A stretch of 64,000 bases of DNA from Arthrobacter methylotrophus (GTDB lineage Bacteria; Actinomycetota; Actinomycetes; Actinomycetales; Micrococcaceae): positions 4,340,001-4,404,000 of the forward strand of contig NZ_BAABED010000001.1 in NCBI RefSeq assembly GCF_039539965.1, written 5' to 3'. The notes below the pieces were generated by a model. The model worked only from the letters and a program-made list of their open reading frames with translations, searched no databases and had not been told where the DNA came from. This document shows, one piece after another, positions 35,615-45,332 of this stretch. A program made the position numbers and the translations under genes. Numbering within the stretch: the stretch's first letter is position 1; each line of letters opens with the position of its first letter.

Positions 35615-36124
35615 CTAGAGGACCTTGATCATTCGGGTGTTTCCCAAGGTATTGGGCTTCACCCGGGCCAAATCGAGGAACTCGGCCACGCCTTCGTCAT
35701 GGGAGCGGAGCAATTCCGAGTAGACCTGGGGGTCGACGGCGGTCTGGTCCGCCATGACTTCGAATCCGTGGCGCTTGAAGAAATCCACTTCGAACGTCAG
35801 GCAGAAAACCCTGGCTACCCCCAATGCTCGCGCGTCTTCCAAGAGCTGCTGAACAAGGACGTGGCCTACGCCCTTGCCCCGCCAACTGTCCTCCGCCGCC
35901 AAAGTGCGCACCTCGGCCAGATCTTCCCACATGACATGCAGGGCCCCGCAACCAATCACCTCGCCGTCGGACGACTCGGCGATCCGAAACTCCTGAAGGC
36001 TCTCGTAGTAGGCCACTGTTTCCTTGGCCATCAGGATTCGCTGCTCTGCCAGCGGTGCCACAAGCCTCTTAATCGCGGCAACGTCACCAGTGCGGGCAGG
36101 GCGGATACTGAAGGTCGAAGTCAC
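35615..36124 (-). CDS. Amino-acid N-acetyltransferase (GNAT, short ArgA type)
   Basis: A 169-residue GNAT domain protein. Acetyl-CoA binding motif A is AAEDSWRGKGVGHVLVQQLL, followed by ARVFCLTFEVDFFKRHGFEV, which is characteristic of short stand-alone N-acetylglutamate synthases of the ArgA/MA type. The start IRPARTGDVAAIKRLVAPL is also typical. It probably acetylates glutamate as the first step of arginine synthesis, although other amino-acid substrates are possible. Start GTG 36124 with TAGGAT 6 nt upstream, so it may be leaderless. The S9 peptidase gene lies 21 nt upstream on the same strand. Confidence 0.82.
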   Translation of the reverse strand: MTSTFSIRPARTGDVAAIKRLVAPLAEQRILMAKETVAYYESLQEFRIAESSDGEVIGCGALHVMWEDLAEVRTLAAEDSWRGKGVGHVLVQQLLEDARALGVARVFCLTFEVDFFKRHGFEVMADQTAVDPQVYSELLRSHDEGVAEFLDLARVKPNTLGNTRMIKVL

Positions 36125-36145
36125 AGCCCTATCCTATGTGCACCC

Positions 36146-38248
36146 CTATAGCCCGAGCTCCTCGGGAACGGGGATGTCCTGTCCGAGCACCTGCTTGGCC
36201 AGGAAGTGCTCCACAACGCCGTACCAGACCTTGGCGTGCTGCGGCTGCAGGATCCAATGGTTTTCGTCCGGGAAGTACAGGAAACGGTGTTGTGTCTCGC
36301 CGTTCTCGTCGGCCGGCAGCCCGGAGCTGGAAAGCAGCTCGTACCAAAGCCTCAGCCCCTCGCCGATTGGCACCCGGTAGTCCTTGTCACCGTGGATCAC
36401 CAACATGGGGGTTTTGATCTTTTCGACGTGGAGATGGGGTGAGTTTTCCATCGCCATCTCGGCGGTCATTTCCTTGAGCCAATACTGCGAGGCGTCCGTG
36501 GTGGGCCCAAACTGGTCCAAGGCCCACAAACTGGCGTGCGTCACGATCGCCTTGAAACGGTCCGTCTGGCCCGCCACCCAGTTGGCCATGTATCCGCCGA
36601 ATGATCCGCCCATTGCGGCAGTCCGCGTCTGGTCAATATCAGGCCGCCTGACCACCGCGTCGGTAATGGACATGAGGTCCGTAAACGGCGCTTTGCCCCA
36701 TTCGCCCCAACCGCGCTGGATGAATTGCTGTCCGTACCCGGTGGACAGTGCGGGGTCCGGGAGCAGCACGGCGTACCCTTTTGACACGAGCAGCCAAGGA
36801 TTCCACCGCCACGTCCAGGCATTCCACGAGCCCAAGGGACCACCGTGGATCCACAACAGCAGGGGCACCGGGTTCGCCTCCGATGCTCCTTCCGGGAGCG
36901 CGAGGTAGGCCGGAATCCGCGATCCGTCGGCCGCGTTGGTCTCCACCCGCTCCAACGAGCCTTTGATCGCTGGGCGTTCGGCCGGCGCAGGAAGCCGCTC
37001 GACGTCCCCCGTGCCAAGGTCGATCCGGACGGGCTCCGCCGGGAATTCATATGAGCTGCGCAAGGCGAACGCGGTCAGCCCGTCCGGAGAAACCACGACG
37101 TCGGTGTACGCCGCCGTGTCTTGTGTGACGCGGGTGACCGTACCGCCGGCGAGGGCGACCCGGAAAACCGGCGTGGCGCCGTCGTCGTCGGCTGTGACGA
37201 GGAGCGAGCGCCCATCCGGAAGCCAAGCCGCCGGGCTGCCCCAGCGGTCCCAGCCGGGCGCGAGCGGTTCAAAGTCGGTGCTCTCTCCCGCCGAGACGTT
37301 GAGGAGATGGAGCTTGACCTCGGGCGCCTTCCCGGGAGTGCTGTCGCTTTCGCTGACGACCGCAAGGAGGTTGTTATCAGGGCTGACCGGGCCCGGAAAA
37401 TAGCTCATTCCCTCATGATCAAGGAGCACCTTGAGGGACCCGGAGGCAATGTCGACGGCGGCGAGTACAAAGCGTGTATCCGCCTTCGCGAGCGGCTTGG
37501 CGAGGCTCGTATAGATCGTTTTCCCGTTCGGACTGACCACTGCCCGGGTGTTGCGGAGGTTGCCGCCGACGCCGGGAGTCAGGTTGCGCAGCTTCAGGGG
37601 CGCGGTAGCGTCCACGGTCGCTGGCTTTCCAGACTCCGCAGCATCCCCGTTTTCCACGGCAAACAGCCGGGGCTGGGCAGGGCCGAGATCGGCGTCCCAA
37701 TAGCGGACCGGGTACCCCGCGTGAAGAATGGCCGCTACTTTGTTGTCCTTGCGGCTCTTCCGCCGCGCCTCGTCGTTTTCCTCGTCGCTTGAACCGGCCA
37801 GGACCGAGGCAGTGACGAAAGTGGCATCCGCGGCCGATGCGGCCATGACGCCCCCGACGCCGCCAGAACGCGAGTGCACCACCCGGGCCTCGCCGCCGTC
37901 GGCAGGCAGAAGCCACAATGCGCTCACGGGCTCGGTTTCGGGGCTGTCCGGGTCGGGACGGGCGGAAGTGAAATAGAGGTCGCCGTTTGCCGCAAATACA
38001 GCACCGGTCTCGCCCTTGGCGCTGCGCGTGATCCGGCGCGCGTGTTTTCTTCCCGCTGGATCAAGCTCCCAGAGAGCCGTGACGTATTCAGTTCCTTTGG
38101 CATTGAGGGTGGAAACCGTCGTGACCAGGCGGTTTCCGTCTGGACTAAGGGCCAGGCCGCTAACCCGGGGGATGGCCAAGTAGTGGTCCAGATCGTGGAA
38201 CGGAGTTTCGGGTTGTTCACTCGGGGTCTCTGAGGCAATCGAATCCAT
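36146..38248 (-). CDS. S9 family (prolyl oligopeptidase-like) serine peptidase
   Basis: 700 residues: an N-terminal beta-propeller-like region of about 420 residues (VSGLALSPDGNRLVTTVS, SPDGLTAFALRSSYE) and a C-terminal alpha/beta-hydrolase. The catalytic triad is Ser in GGSFGGYMANWV, Asp in HGDKDYRVP and His in FPDENHWI. The oxyanion region is LLWIHGGPLGSWN. There is no signal peptide, so it acts in the cytoplasm on short peptides (acylaminoacyl- or oligopeptidase-type activity). ATG 38248 has CGGAGC immediately before it; a TTG 15 nt upstream is the alternative. Confidence 0.9.
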   Translation of the reverse strand: MDSIASETPSEQPETPFHDLDHYLAIPRVSGLALSPDGNRLVTTVSTLNAKGTEYVTALWELDPAGRKHARRITRSAKGETGAVFAANGDLYFTSARPDPDSPETEPVSALWLLPADGGEARVVHSRSGGVGGVMAASAADATFVTASVLAGSSDEENDEARRKSRKDNKVAAILHAGYPVRYWDADLGPAQPRLFAVENGDAAESGKPATVDATAPLKLRNLTPGVGGNLRNTRAVVSPNGKTIYTSLAKPLAKADTRFVLAAVDIASGSLKVLLDHEGMSYFPGPVSPDNNLLAVVSESDSTPGKAPEVKLHLLNVSAGESTDFEPLAPGWDRWGSPAAWLPDGRSLLVTADDDGATPVFRVALAGGTVTRVTQDTAAYTDVVVSPDGLTAFALRSSYEFPAEPVRIDLGTGDVERLPAPAERPAIKGSLERVETNAADGSRIPAYLALPEGASEANPVPLLLWIHGGPLGSWNAWTWRWNPWLLVSKGYAVLLPDPALSTGYGQQFIQRGWGEWGKAPFTDLMSITDAVVRRPDIDQTRTAAMGGSFGGYMANWVAGQTDRFKAIVTHASLWALDQFGPTTDASQYWLKEMTAEMAMENSPHLHVEKIKTPMLVIHGDKDYRVPIGEGLRLWYELLSSSGLPADENGETQHRFLYFPDENHWILQPQHAKVWYGVVEHFLAKQVLGQDIPVPEELGL

Positions 38249-38343
38249 GCTCCGATTCAACACGTAATGTGGGACAGATCACAGAAGGTTCACTATGAGT
38301 GAAACAGTTATTTCAGACCTGGGCCTTTAAGCGCCAGGAACGC

Positions 38344-38380
38344 AAAAACCCCGTCCGCTCCTTTTCGGGAGGGGACGGGG
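38344..38380 (-). terminator. Terminator of clpC
   Basis: On the minus strand CCCCGTCC pairs with GGACGGGG around an inner CTCC/GGAG stem, followed by TTTTTG. It lies just downstream of the clpC stop codon. Confidence 0.85.
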
Positions 38381-38395
38381 CTCTTGGTTCGAAAC

Positions 38396-40888
38396 TTACG
38401 CGCTCGGAGCGATCTCCGGGATGCGAGGCTTGGCGTTGCCCGCGAAGGTGAACTTCGCTTCATCGCCTTCGCCGTCCACGTCGACCACCACGATGTCGCC
38501 CGGGTGGAGCTCGCCGAAGAGGATCTTCTCGGAGAGCTGGTCCTCGATCTCGCGCTGGATGGTGCGGCGCAGCGGCCGGGCACCCATGGCGGGATCGTAG
38601 CCGCGGGTCGCCAAGAGAACCTTGGCGGCCGTGGTGAGCTCGATGCCCATGTCCTTGTCCTTGAGGCGGCCCTCGAGGCGCGTGACGAACAGGTCCACGA
38701 TCTCGATGATCTCGTCCTGCGTGAGCTGCGGGAACACCACGACGTCGTCAACGCGGTTGAGGAACTCGGGGCGGAAGTGCTGCTTGAGCTCTTCGGTGAC
38801 CCGCGCACGCATCCGGTTGTACCCGGTGGTGGTGTCCGTGCCGGACTGGAAGCCCGTTGCCACGCTCTTGGAGATATCGCGGGTGCCCAGGTTGGTGGTC
38901 ATGATGATCACCGTGTTCTTGAAGTCCACCACGCGGCCCTGGGAGTCGGTCAGGCGGCCGTCTTCCAGGATCTGCAGCAGCGAGTTGAAGAGATCGGCGT
39001 GGGCCTTCTCCACTTCGTCGAACAGCACCACGGAGAACGGACGACGGCGGACCTTCTCGGTCAGCTGGCCACCCTCTTCGTAGCCAACGTAGCCCGGAGG
39101 TGCACCGAAGAGACGCGAAACCGTGTGCTTCTCGGAGTACTCGGACATGTCCAGCGTGATGAGGGCGTCCTCGTCACCGAACAGGAATTCGGCCAGCGCC
39201 TTGGCGAGCTCGGTCTTGCCGACACCGGTGGGTCCGGCGAAGATGAACGAGCCACCCGGCCGCTTGGGATCCTTCAGGCCTGCACGTGTACGACGGATCG
39301 CCTGGGAGAGGGCACGGATGGCCTCGTCCTGACCGACAACCCGCTTGTGCAGTTCGTCTTCCATCTTCAGCAGACGGCTGGATTCTTCCTCAGTGAGCTT
39401 GAAGACCGGGATACCGGTTGAATTTGCCAACACCTCGGCGATCAGTTCTTCGTCCACCTCGGAGATATCGTCCATACCGCCGGACTTCCAGTTGCGTTCC
39501 TTCTCGGCACGCTCGGCAATGAGCTTCTGCTCCTTGTCGCGCAGCGAGGCAGCACCCTCGAAGTCCTGGGCGTCGATGGCCGATTCCTTCTCCATCTTGA
39601 CCTCGGCGATGCGCTCATCCATGGCTTTGAGCTCCGGCGGAGCCGTCATGCGGCGAATGCGCAGGCGTGCACCGGCCTCGTCGATCAGGTCGATCGCCTT
39701 GTCCGGCAGGAAGCGGTCCGAGATGTAGCGCTCGGCGAGCGTTGCCGCAGAAGCAAGGGCGCCGTCGGTGATGGTCACACGGTGGTGTGCTTCGTAGCGG
39801 TCACGCAGGCCCTTGAGGATCTCAATCGCGTGCGCGACGGAGGGCTCCTTGACCTGGATCGGCTGGAAGCGGCGCTCCAGAGCGGCATCCTTCTCGATGT
39901 GCTTGCGGTACTCGTCCAGGGTGGTGGCACCGATGGTCTGGAGTTCACCACGCGCCAGCATCGGCTTGAGGATCGATGCGGCATCGATGGCACCCTCAGC
40001 AGCACCGGCACCGACCAGGGTGTGGATCTCGTCGATGAAGAGGATGATGTCCCCGCGGGTGCGGATTTCCTTCAGGACCTTCTTCAGCCGCTCTTCGAAA
40101 TCACCACGGTAGCGGGACCCGGCCACGAGGGAACCGAGGTCAAGCGTGTAGAGCTGCTTGTCCTTGATGGTCTCCGGGACGTCACCGCGGACAATCGCCT
40201 GGGCGAGGCCTTCGACGACGGCGGTCTTGCCGACGCCGGGCTCACCGATCAGCACCGGGTTGTTCTTGGTGCGGCGGGAAAGGACCTGCATGACGCGTTC
40301 CATTTCCTGCTCGCGGCCGATCACGGGATCGAGCTTGTTTTCGCGTGCAGCCTGGGTCAGGTTGCGGCCAAACTGGTCCAGCACCACCGAACCAGCGGGC
40401 GTGCCTTCCTGCTGGCCAGGTCCCGAACCGGAGCCCGCAGCTTCCTTGCCCTGGTAGCCGGAGAGCAGCTGGATGACCTGCTGGCGGACGCGGTTGAGGT
40501 CGGCGCCAAGCTTGACGAGGACCTGCGCGGCAACGCCTTCGCCCTCGCGGATGAGGCCAAGCAGGATGTGCTCGGTACCGATGTAGTTGTGGCCGAGCTG
40601 CAAGGCCTCCCGGAGCGAAAGCTCAAGCACTTTCTTGGCGCGCGGGGTAAAGGGGATGTGACCGGACGGGGCTTGCTGGCCCTGGCCGATGATCTCCTGC
40701 ACTTGCTCGCGGACTCCATCGAGCGAAATGCCCAGGGACTCAAGCGCCTTGGCGGCAACGCCTTCACCCTCATGGATCAGACCCAAGAGGATGTGCTCGG
40801 TACCGATGTAGTTATGGTTGAGCATGCGTGCCTCTTCTTGGGCAAGCACAACAACGCGACGGGCACGGTCCGTAAATCTCTCAAACAT
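38396..40888 (-). CDS. clpC: ATP-dependent Clp protease ATP-binding subunit ClpC
   Basis: 830 residues, full ClpC length. Two N-terminal Clp repeats ([20 protein letters not shown] and [20 protein letters not shown]) are followed by D1 Walker [15 protein letters not shown], the middle coiled-coil domain with a UVR-type segment ([18 protein letters not shown]), D2 Walker [15 protein letters not shown] and a C-terminal ClpP-docking region. ClpC unfolds proteins for ClpP and is usually essential in actinobacteria. Stop is followed by a strong terminator. The region upstream (40889-41222) should contain the promoter. Confidence 0.97.
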   Translation of the reverse strand: MFERFTDRARRVVVLAQEEARMLNHNYIGTEHILLGLIHEGEGVAAKALESLGISLDGVREQVQEIIGQGQQAPSGHIPFTPRAKKVLELSLREALQLGHNYIGTEHILLGLIREGEGVAAQVLVKLGADLNRVRQQVIQLLSGYQGKEAAGSGSGPGQQEGTPAGSVVLDQFGRNLTQAARENKLDPVIGREQEMERVMQVLSRRTKNNPVLIGEPGVGKTAVVEGLAQAIVRGDVPETIKDKQLYTLDLGSLVAGSRYRGDFEERLKKVLKEIRTRGDIILFIDEIHTLVGAGAAEGAIDAASILKPMLARGELQTIGATTLDEYRKHIEKDAALERRFQPIQVKEPSVAHAIEILKGLRDRYEAHHRVTITDGALASAATLAERYISDRFLPDKAIDLIDEAGARLRIRRMTAPPELKAMDERIAEVKMEKESAIDAQDFEGAASLRDKEQKLIAERAEKERNWKSGGMDDISEVDEELIAEVLANSTGIPVFKLTEEESSRLLKMEDELHKRVVGQDEAIRALSQAIRRTRAGLKDPKRPGGSFIFAGPTGVGKTELAKALAEFLFGDEDALITLDMSEYSEKHTVSRLFGAPPGYVGYEEGGQLTEKVRRRPFSVVLFDEVEKAHADLFNSLLQILEDGRLTDSQGRVVDFKNTVIIMTTNLGTRDISKSVATGFQSGTDTTTGYNRMRARVTEELKQHFRPEFLNRVDDVVVFPQLTQDEIIEIVDLFVTRLEGRLKDKDMGIELTTAAKVLLATRGYDPAMGARPLRRTIQREIEDQLSEKILFGELHPGDIVVVDVDGEGDEAKFTFAGNAKPRIPEIAPSA

Positions 40889-41222
40889 TTCGCCACACTC
40901 CTAGCTACGACGTACTTTGATGCTACGTGGCAACGCAGGAATTTTGGGGCGTGTTCGCCACAGGGGAAACATGCCGTGGCAGGGAATAAGTTGACACACG
41001 CCATCAACGAACTTCAGGACACCCGTGGAGGCTGCATCCAGGGGCTTGGCCAAGCAAGCGGAGTCGCGCCGCCACCCCCGTGAGCCGGCCGACCGCCGTC
41101 GCTCTTCCCAGCAGACGTCGTGTCGACATACTGAATATCCACGTCCGGCTCCAAGCCCCGCCGGATAGTGCCGCGATACTGCCAGCTCCACGAGCGAGCT
41201 GCGAAACTGATGCGGAAATGAC
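40889..41222. other. clpC upstream region
   Basis: About 330 bp without a supported gene between the clpC start and the lsr2 terminator. An imperfect palindrome, TTCGCCACAGGGGAAAC at 40954-40970, is loosely like ClgR sites but does not match well. No promoter was assigned. Confidence 0.4.
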
Positions 41223-41250
41223 AATACCCCGGCCCTCGGGCCGGGGTATT
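41223..41250 (-). terminator. Terminator of lsr2
   Basis: A 12-bp perfect stem (AATACCCCGGCC with its complement) around a 4-nt loop, 12 nt after the lsr2 stop codon. The symmetrical stem would also work on the other strand. Confidence 0.75.
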
Positions 41251-41261
41251 GATACTAGGTG

Positions 41262-41588
41262 TCAGGAATTGGCCTTCTGGTAGGCTTCCTGAATTTCAGC
41301 CTGAATACGGCCACGGCTGTTTACGGTATAACCGTTCTCGCGGGCCCATTGACGGATCTGTGCGGAGTCCTGATTTCTCCCCGCGGCAACACGACTACGC
41401 GTTGCGCGACCGGTGGAGGTCTTGCGTGCCTTGGCTACAAAGGGCCCAAGGGCGTCCCGCAGCTTGGCCGCGTTAGCACTGGACAGATCCATTTCGTAAC
41501 TGACTCCATCGAGCCCGAAGCGGATAGTTTCATCCGCGGCGCCCTCGTCCAGGTCGTCAACGAGGATAATTTTGACTTTCTGTGCCAT
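41262..41588 (-). CDS. lsr2: Lsr2 nucleoid-associated protein
   Basis: 108 residues: the N-terminal dimerisation domain (KVKIILVDDLDEGAADETI, FGLDGVSYEMDLS), a basic linker and the C-terminal DNA-binding domain with the AT-hook-like RGR at residues 92-94 in YTVNSRGRIQAEI. Lsr2 is the actinobacterial H-NS analogue: it bridges DNA and silences AT-rich, often foreign, genes. The gene has its own promoter and terminator. Confidence 0.96.
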   Translation of the reverse strand: MAQKVKIILVDDLDEGAADETIRFGLDGVSYEMDLSSANAAKLRDALGPFVAKARKTSTGRATRSRVAAGRNQDSAQIRQWARENGYTVNSRGRIQAEIQEAYQKANS

Positions 41589-41646
41589 GAATGGACTCTC
41601 TTTTGGAGGTGTCGGATATGCAGAATAGCTGGACTGCTAATTAATG

Positions 41647-41676
41647 ATTATCGTCCAGGTCATGGCACCTCGTCAA
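41647..41676 (-). promoter_or_regulatory. Promoter of lsr2
   Basis: On the minus strand TTGACG (-35) and GATAAT (-10) are 18 nt apart, about 60 nt before the lsr2 start. A second TTGACG lies 12 nt further upstream. Strong SigA-type match. Confidence 0.7.
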
Positions 41677-41739
41677 AGAGAACGTCAAAGAGGTCGCCTA
41701 AGGCGCTATTAAATCTTGTGGAGCAGCCCCAAGAAAGGG

Positions 41740-41916
41740 CTAATTGGCAGGTGTTGAACCGTCGCCAGTCGGCTTCGAAATTCCGAATCCGGCTTCTTCC
41801 TGCGCGCGGGCTTCTGCTTGGCGCTCTGATTTGTCTGCGTTGAAGATAGCCTTCATGGCAAACCAAAAGAGCAGCCCGACCACGACGGACGGTGCAAGAA
41901 CGGCAATGTATTCCAT
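41740..41916 (-). CDS. Small membrane protein downstream of lysS (58 aa)
   Basis: The ATG lies 2 nt after the lysS stop codon, with GAAGG upstream. The 58-residue product has one N-terminal helix (IAVLAPSVVVGLLFWFAMKA), then a charged helix (DKSERQAEARAQEEAG) and a disordered tail. The tight spacing, signal-anchor layout and good codon use support a real gene. The order lysS-small membrane protein-lsr2 fits relatives as I recall them. Function unknown. Confidence 0.72.
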   Translation of the reverse strand: MEYIAVLAPSVVVGLLFWFAMKAIFNADKSERQAEARAQEEAGFGISKPTGDGSTPAN

Positions 41917-41918
41917 GG

Positions 41919-43448
41919 TCAGTGACCTTCGGGCTTGAGGAGTGGGAACAAGATGGTTTCCCGGATGCCTACTCCGGTGAACAGCATGACCAAGCGGTCG
42001 ATGCCGAGGCCGATGCCGCCCATGGGCGGAGCACCGTACTCAAGGGCTCGCAGGAAGTCCTCATCCAGCTGCATGGCTTCGACGTCGCCTGCGGCTGAAC
42101 GGCGCGACTGCTCCGTGAGGCGTTCGCGCTGGATGACGGGGTCGATCAGCTCGGAGAATGCCGTGCCCCGTTCCATACCGCCGATGATGAGGTCCCACGC
42201 CTCGATCAGCCGGCCGTCCTCCCGATGCGGGCGCGCAAGGGGCTGCGCAGAAGGCGGGTAGTTGTAGACGAAGGTGGGGTTGAGCAGTGTGGGCTCGACG
42301 ATCTCGCCGAATAATTCGACCACAACCTTTTCGACGTCCCAGTTCGGATCCACTTTGACCTCGTGCCTGGCGGCAATCGCCTGCAACTCCACCACCGAGG
42401 TGTCGGGGGTAATCTCCTCGCCGATCGCCGCGGAGAGTCCCGGGTAGACGGCAACCCAAGCCCATTCGCCGTCGAGGTCGATTTCTCCGGCGTCGGTCCG
42501 GATGGTGCGGGTGCCCACGACGTCCGCGACGTTCAGGATGATTTCCTTCATGCGCTCGGCCATGACGAACTGGTCTGCCCACGCCTCGTAGCACTCCAAG
42601 GTGGTGAATTCGGGGCTGTGCGTGGAGTCGACGCCTTCGTTGCGGAAGACGCGGCCCATGTCGTAGACGCGGTCGATTCCACCCACCACGGCGCGCTTGA
42701 GGAAAAGCTCGGTGGCGATGCGCAGCGTCATCTTCTGGTCGAAAGCATTCATGTGCGTCTCGAAAGGACGGGCCGTCGCGCCACCGTGGACGAGCTGCAA
42801 GATGGGGGTCTCCACCTCCACATAACCGCGCCGATCCAAAGTGTCGCGAATCGAGCGGATGATCGCAGCGCGGGTGTAGACCATTTCCCGGGCCTCATCG
42901 CGGACCATCAGGTCAACATAGCGTTGCCTGACGCGGGTTTCCTCGTTCAATTCCGCATGCAGCACCGGCAGCGGCCGCAGCGCCTTGGACGCCATGGACC
43001 AGGAGTCAGCCATCACCGACAGCTCGCCCCGCCGGGAGGAAATAACCTCGCCCTTGATGAAAACGTGGTCTCCCAGGTCCACCAGCGCTTTCCAGTCCGC
43101 GAGCATTTCCTCGCCCACGTTTGCCAAGCTGAGCATGGCCTGAAGCCGCACGCCCTTCCCGTCAACCCCGCCTTCCTGGAGGGTGGCGAAGCAAAGCTTT
43201 CCGGTATTACGCACAAAAACGACGCGGCCAGTGATGCCAACGGTGTCGCCGGTGGTTTCGTCTGCTTGGAGGTGGCCGTACTTTTCGCGGATCTCAGCGA
43301 GGGAATGAGTCCGCTCAACACCCACCGGGTAGGCCTCTGTGCCGCGCTCGATGAGCTTGCTGCGCTTTTCCATGCGGATGCGCATCTGTTCGCTGGCGTC
43401 GGCAGGCTCTGCGGAGGTATGCGGGGAAGGGGTGTTTGCGGAAGTCAC
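41919..43448 (-). CDS. lysS: Lysine--tRNA ligase (class II)
   Basis: 509 residues. An OB-fold anticodon domain (TVGITGRVVFVRNTGKLCFATL) precedes the class II catalytic core. Motif 1 lies around RRGYVEVETPILQLVHGGAT, then ARPFETHMNAFDQ, motif 2 FRNEGVDSTHSPEFTTLE and motif 3 GGIGLGIDRLVMLFTG. It charges tRNA-Lys, one of which is encoded at 2.7 kb. Start GTG 43448 with TTAGGA upstream; the open frame continues far upstream without conserved sequence and overlaps the divergent hydrolase gene. Confidence 0.95.
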   Translation of the reverse strand: MTSANTPSPHTSAEPADASEQMRIRMEKRSKLIERGTEAYPVGVERTHSLAEIREKYGHLQADETTGDTVGITGRVVFVRNTGKLCFATLQEGGVDGKGVRLQAMLSLANVGEEMLADWKALVDLGDHVFIKGEVISSRRGELSVMADSWSMASKALRPLPVLHAELNEETRVRQRYVDLMVRDEAREMVYTRAAIIRSIRDTLDRRGYVEVETPILQLVHGGATARPFETHMNAFDQKMTLRIATELFLKRAVVGGIDRVYDMGRVFRNEGVDSTHSPEFTTLECYEAWADQFVMAERMKEIILNVADVVGTRTIRTDAGEIDLDGEWAWVAVYPGLSAAIGEEITPDTSVVELQAIAARHEVKVDPNWDVEKVVVELFGEIVEPTLLNPTFVYNYPPSAQPLARPHREDGRLIEAWDLIIGGMERGTAFSELIDPVIQRERLTEQSRRSAAGDVEAMQLDEDFLRALEYGAPPMGGIGLGIDRLVMLFTGVGIRETILFPLLKPEGH

Positions 43449-43548
43449 AATTCCTAAGTTTACCGGGGATTCCCTAGAGTTCCCTATCCACCTCCTGAGA
43501 GTTCCCCAGTCCTCCCTTTCTGCGTTCACGGCAACATAGACTCGGGCT

Positions 43549-44442
43549 GTGGAGACATGGACAGTTGAAACGGGCGACGACGGCGGCCACCTTGAGGTGC
43601 ATTCGTTCCGACCGGCGGCGGCGGCGTCCATTCCCGGCGCTCAAAGCGCAGCGGAGGGCCCCGGCGTCGTACTTGTTCATGGCACCTTGGTGACCGATTC
43701 GCTTTACTGGCCCTTCGCGAGGAACCTCAGCGTCCTGCTTGGCCGGCCTGTGCATTCCTACAACCGACGCGGCCGTGGCCGCTCGGCACCGCAACCGCCT
43801 GACTACTCCGCCGCGACGGAGACCAGCGATTTGCTTTCCGTCATGGAGGCGAGCGGATCCACAGATGTTGTTGGGCACAGCTACGGCGGATTCGTGGCGC
43901 TCCAGGCAGCCTTGCGCGCACCCATTTCACGCCTCGTCACGTACGACGCCGCTGTTTCCCTCTCCGGCAACTTGAACGGGCGCTGGCGACCGCAACTGGA
44001 AGCAGCCGTCACGGCCGGCCAACTCGACCATGGGTGGGCGCATTTGGTCCAGGGGCTAGGCACGGCCGGCCCGATTTCGTATTTGCCGCTCAGGGCCTTG
44101 CGGGTGATCAGCATCCTCTCCGCCAAGACGAGGTTAGGATCCGAGATGAGGGAGCTGCTGCCGACGGCGGTACTGGAGATGCGGGCGATCATCGACACCG
44201 ACTCGCATATTCAAGACTTTGCGGAGTTGAAAACACCAACCCTGATGCTCAGCGGAGGGTGGAGTCCGGCGTACTTTGCCGAAATCGCCGGGCAGCTCGC
44301 GGATGCCGTTCCAGTGGTGGATTTCGCGGTAGTCCCCTTGCAATTCCACGAAGGTCCCCTCAGGCCGGGGAAGCAGCTCGCGGTCAGAATTGCCCGCTAC
44401 CTAGCCAGAGGGAGGGGCGACGACAGCCCCGCCCTAGGATGA
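43549..44442 (+). CDS. Alpha/beta-hydrolase, first of three tandem paralogues
   Basis: 297 residues. The oxyanion region is VVLVHGTLVTDSLYW, followed by YNRRGRGRSAPQPPDYS, the nucleophile elbow GHSYGG with Ser111, and a late QFHEGP containing the likely catalytic His. The start is GTG with TAGACT 6 nt upstream, suggesting a leaderless message. It shares the NRRGRG...DYS...E-x-x-D...GHSxGG framework with the next two proteins, which points to gene duplication. Substrate unknown; a small-ester or lactone hydrolase is plausible. Confidence 0.78.
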   Translation: METWTVETGDDGGHLEVHSFRPAAAASIPGAQSAAEGPGVVLVHGTLVTDSLYWPFARNLSVLLGRPVHSYNRRGRGRSAPQPPDYSAATETSDLLSVMEASGSTDVVGHSYGGFVALQAALRAPISRLVTYDAAVSLSGNLNGRWRPQLEAAVTAGQLDHGWAHLVQGLGTAGPISYLPLRALRVISILSAKTRLGSEMRELLPTAVLEMRAIIDTDSHIQDFAELKTPTLMLSGGWSPAYFAEIAGQLADAVPVVDFAVVPLQFHEGPLRPGKQLAVRIARYLARGRGDDSPALG

Positions 44443-44446
44443 AACG

Positions 44447-45301
44447 GTGAGAGAACGTGAGGTCCCAACGCCCGACGGCGGCAAACTCGCCTTATACAGT
44501 TACGGCTCGGTGGATGCCCCCGGAGAGCGCCGGGTGGTGCTCATTGGCGGCGCGTTCCTGACCGCACTCATCTACCGGCCTTTTTCCATGGCGCTGTCCA
44601 AGGGACTCGGCGAGGACTGGGCGGTCGACGTCTACGATCGCAGGGGTCGGGGCAGCTCATCGGAACTACCCGCAAACTATTCCATGGCCACGGAAATCTC
44701 GGACGTCCGCAGCATCATGGACGCAACAGGAGCCAGAAACCTCCTCGGCCACAGCCTAGGCGGGTCCGTGGCGCTGAACGCTGTCCAGGAGTTTGCGGGA
44801 ACCAGCTACGAGCCGGACAAGCTTGCTGTCTACGACGCCGCCGTGAATATCGACGGGAGCGTGGACACCGGCTGGCTGGACGGCTTTGCCCAATCTGTGG
44901 ATAGCGGGAAGGTGGGGCGCGCCATCGCCAGGATGAAGCGGGGAATGCAACCCGGGACGGCCTTGGCCCGCATACCGGAGCCCATCTTGGCAGGGCTCAT
45001 GGCCGTCGTTTCCCACACCAAGGTCAATAAGATGCTCAGGGAACTCATGCCAACGGGCGTAGCCGAGCTCAAAGCCGCCTACAACGAGGCCGCACGCCCC
45101 CGGGACTTCTCCGTGCTTCCCCGAAGCACGCGGTTCATGGTGGGTAGCAAGAGCCCGGAGTACTACAAGGTCATCGCCGAGAGACTGTACGCAGCGGTCC
45201 CAGGAAGCACGATCGTGGTGTCGCCGAAAGGCTTCCACGGGTCCATACCAGCTGCGGTCAAGGAACTCGTGACGGACATTTCCAGCTATTTCAGGAACTG
45301 A
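44447..45301 (+). CDS. Alpha/beta-hydrolase, second of three tandem paralogues
   Basis: 284 residues with VVLIGGAFLTALIYRPFSMA, YDRRGRGSSSELPANYSMAT, nucleophile GHSLGG (Ser103) and the likely catalytic His in SPKGFHGSIP. The usual HG of the oxyanion loop is IGG here. The gene begins 4 nt after the first hydrolase stop; TAGGAT lies 6 nt before the GTG, within the end of the upstream gene. Related to both neighbours. Substrate unknown. Confidence 0.78.
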   Translation: MREREVPTPDGGKLALYSYGSVDAPGERRVVLIGGAFLTALIYRPFSMALSKGLGEDWAVDVYDRRGRGSSSELPANYSMATEISDVRSIMDATGARNLLGHSLGGSVALNAVQEFAGTSYEPDKLAVYDAAVNIDGSVDTGWLDGFAQSVDSGKVGRAIARMKRGMQPGTALARIPEPILAGLMAVVSHTKVNKMLRELMPTGVAELKAAYNEAARPRDFSVLPRSTRFMVGSKSPEYYKVIAERLYAAVPGSTIVVSPKGFHGSIPAAVKELVTDISSYFRN

Positions 45302-45326
45302 CGGAACCCTGCGGCTCCGTTAGGCT
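45298..45326 (+). promoter_or_regulatory. Leaderless promoter of the third hydrolase
   Basis: CTGACG (-35) overlaps the stop codon of the second hydrolase; 17 nt later TAGGCT (-10) ends 6 nt before the ATG at 45333. The spacing predicts a transcript starting at or beside the ATG. Confidence 0.5.
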
Positions 45327-45332
45327 CGAAGC

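Noticed and set aside
40954..40970. ClgR-like operator upstream of clpC
   Set aside because: The palindrome TTCGCCACAGGGGAAAC differs from the ClgR pattern at several key positions, so I do not call it.
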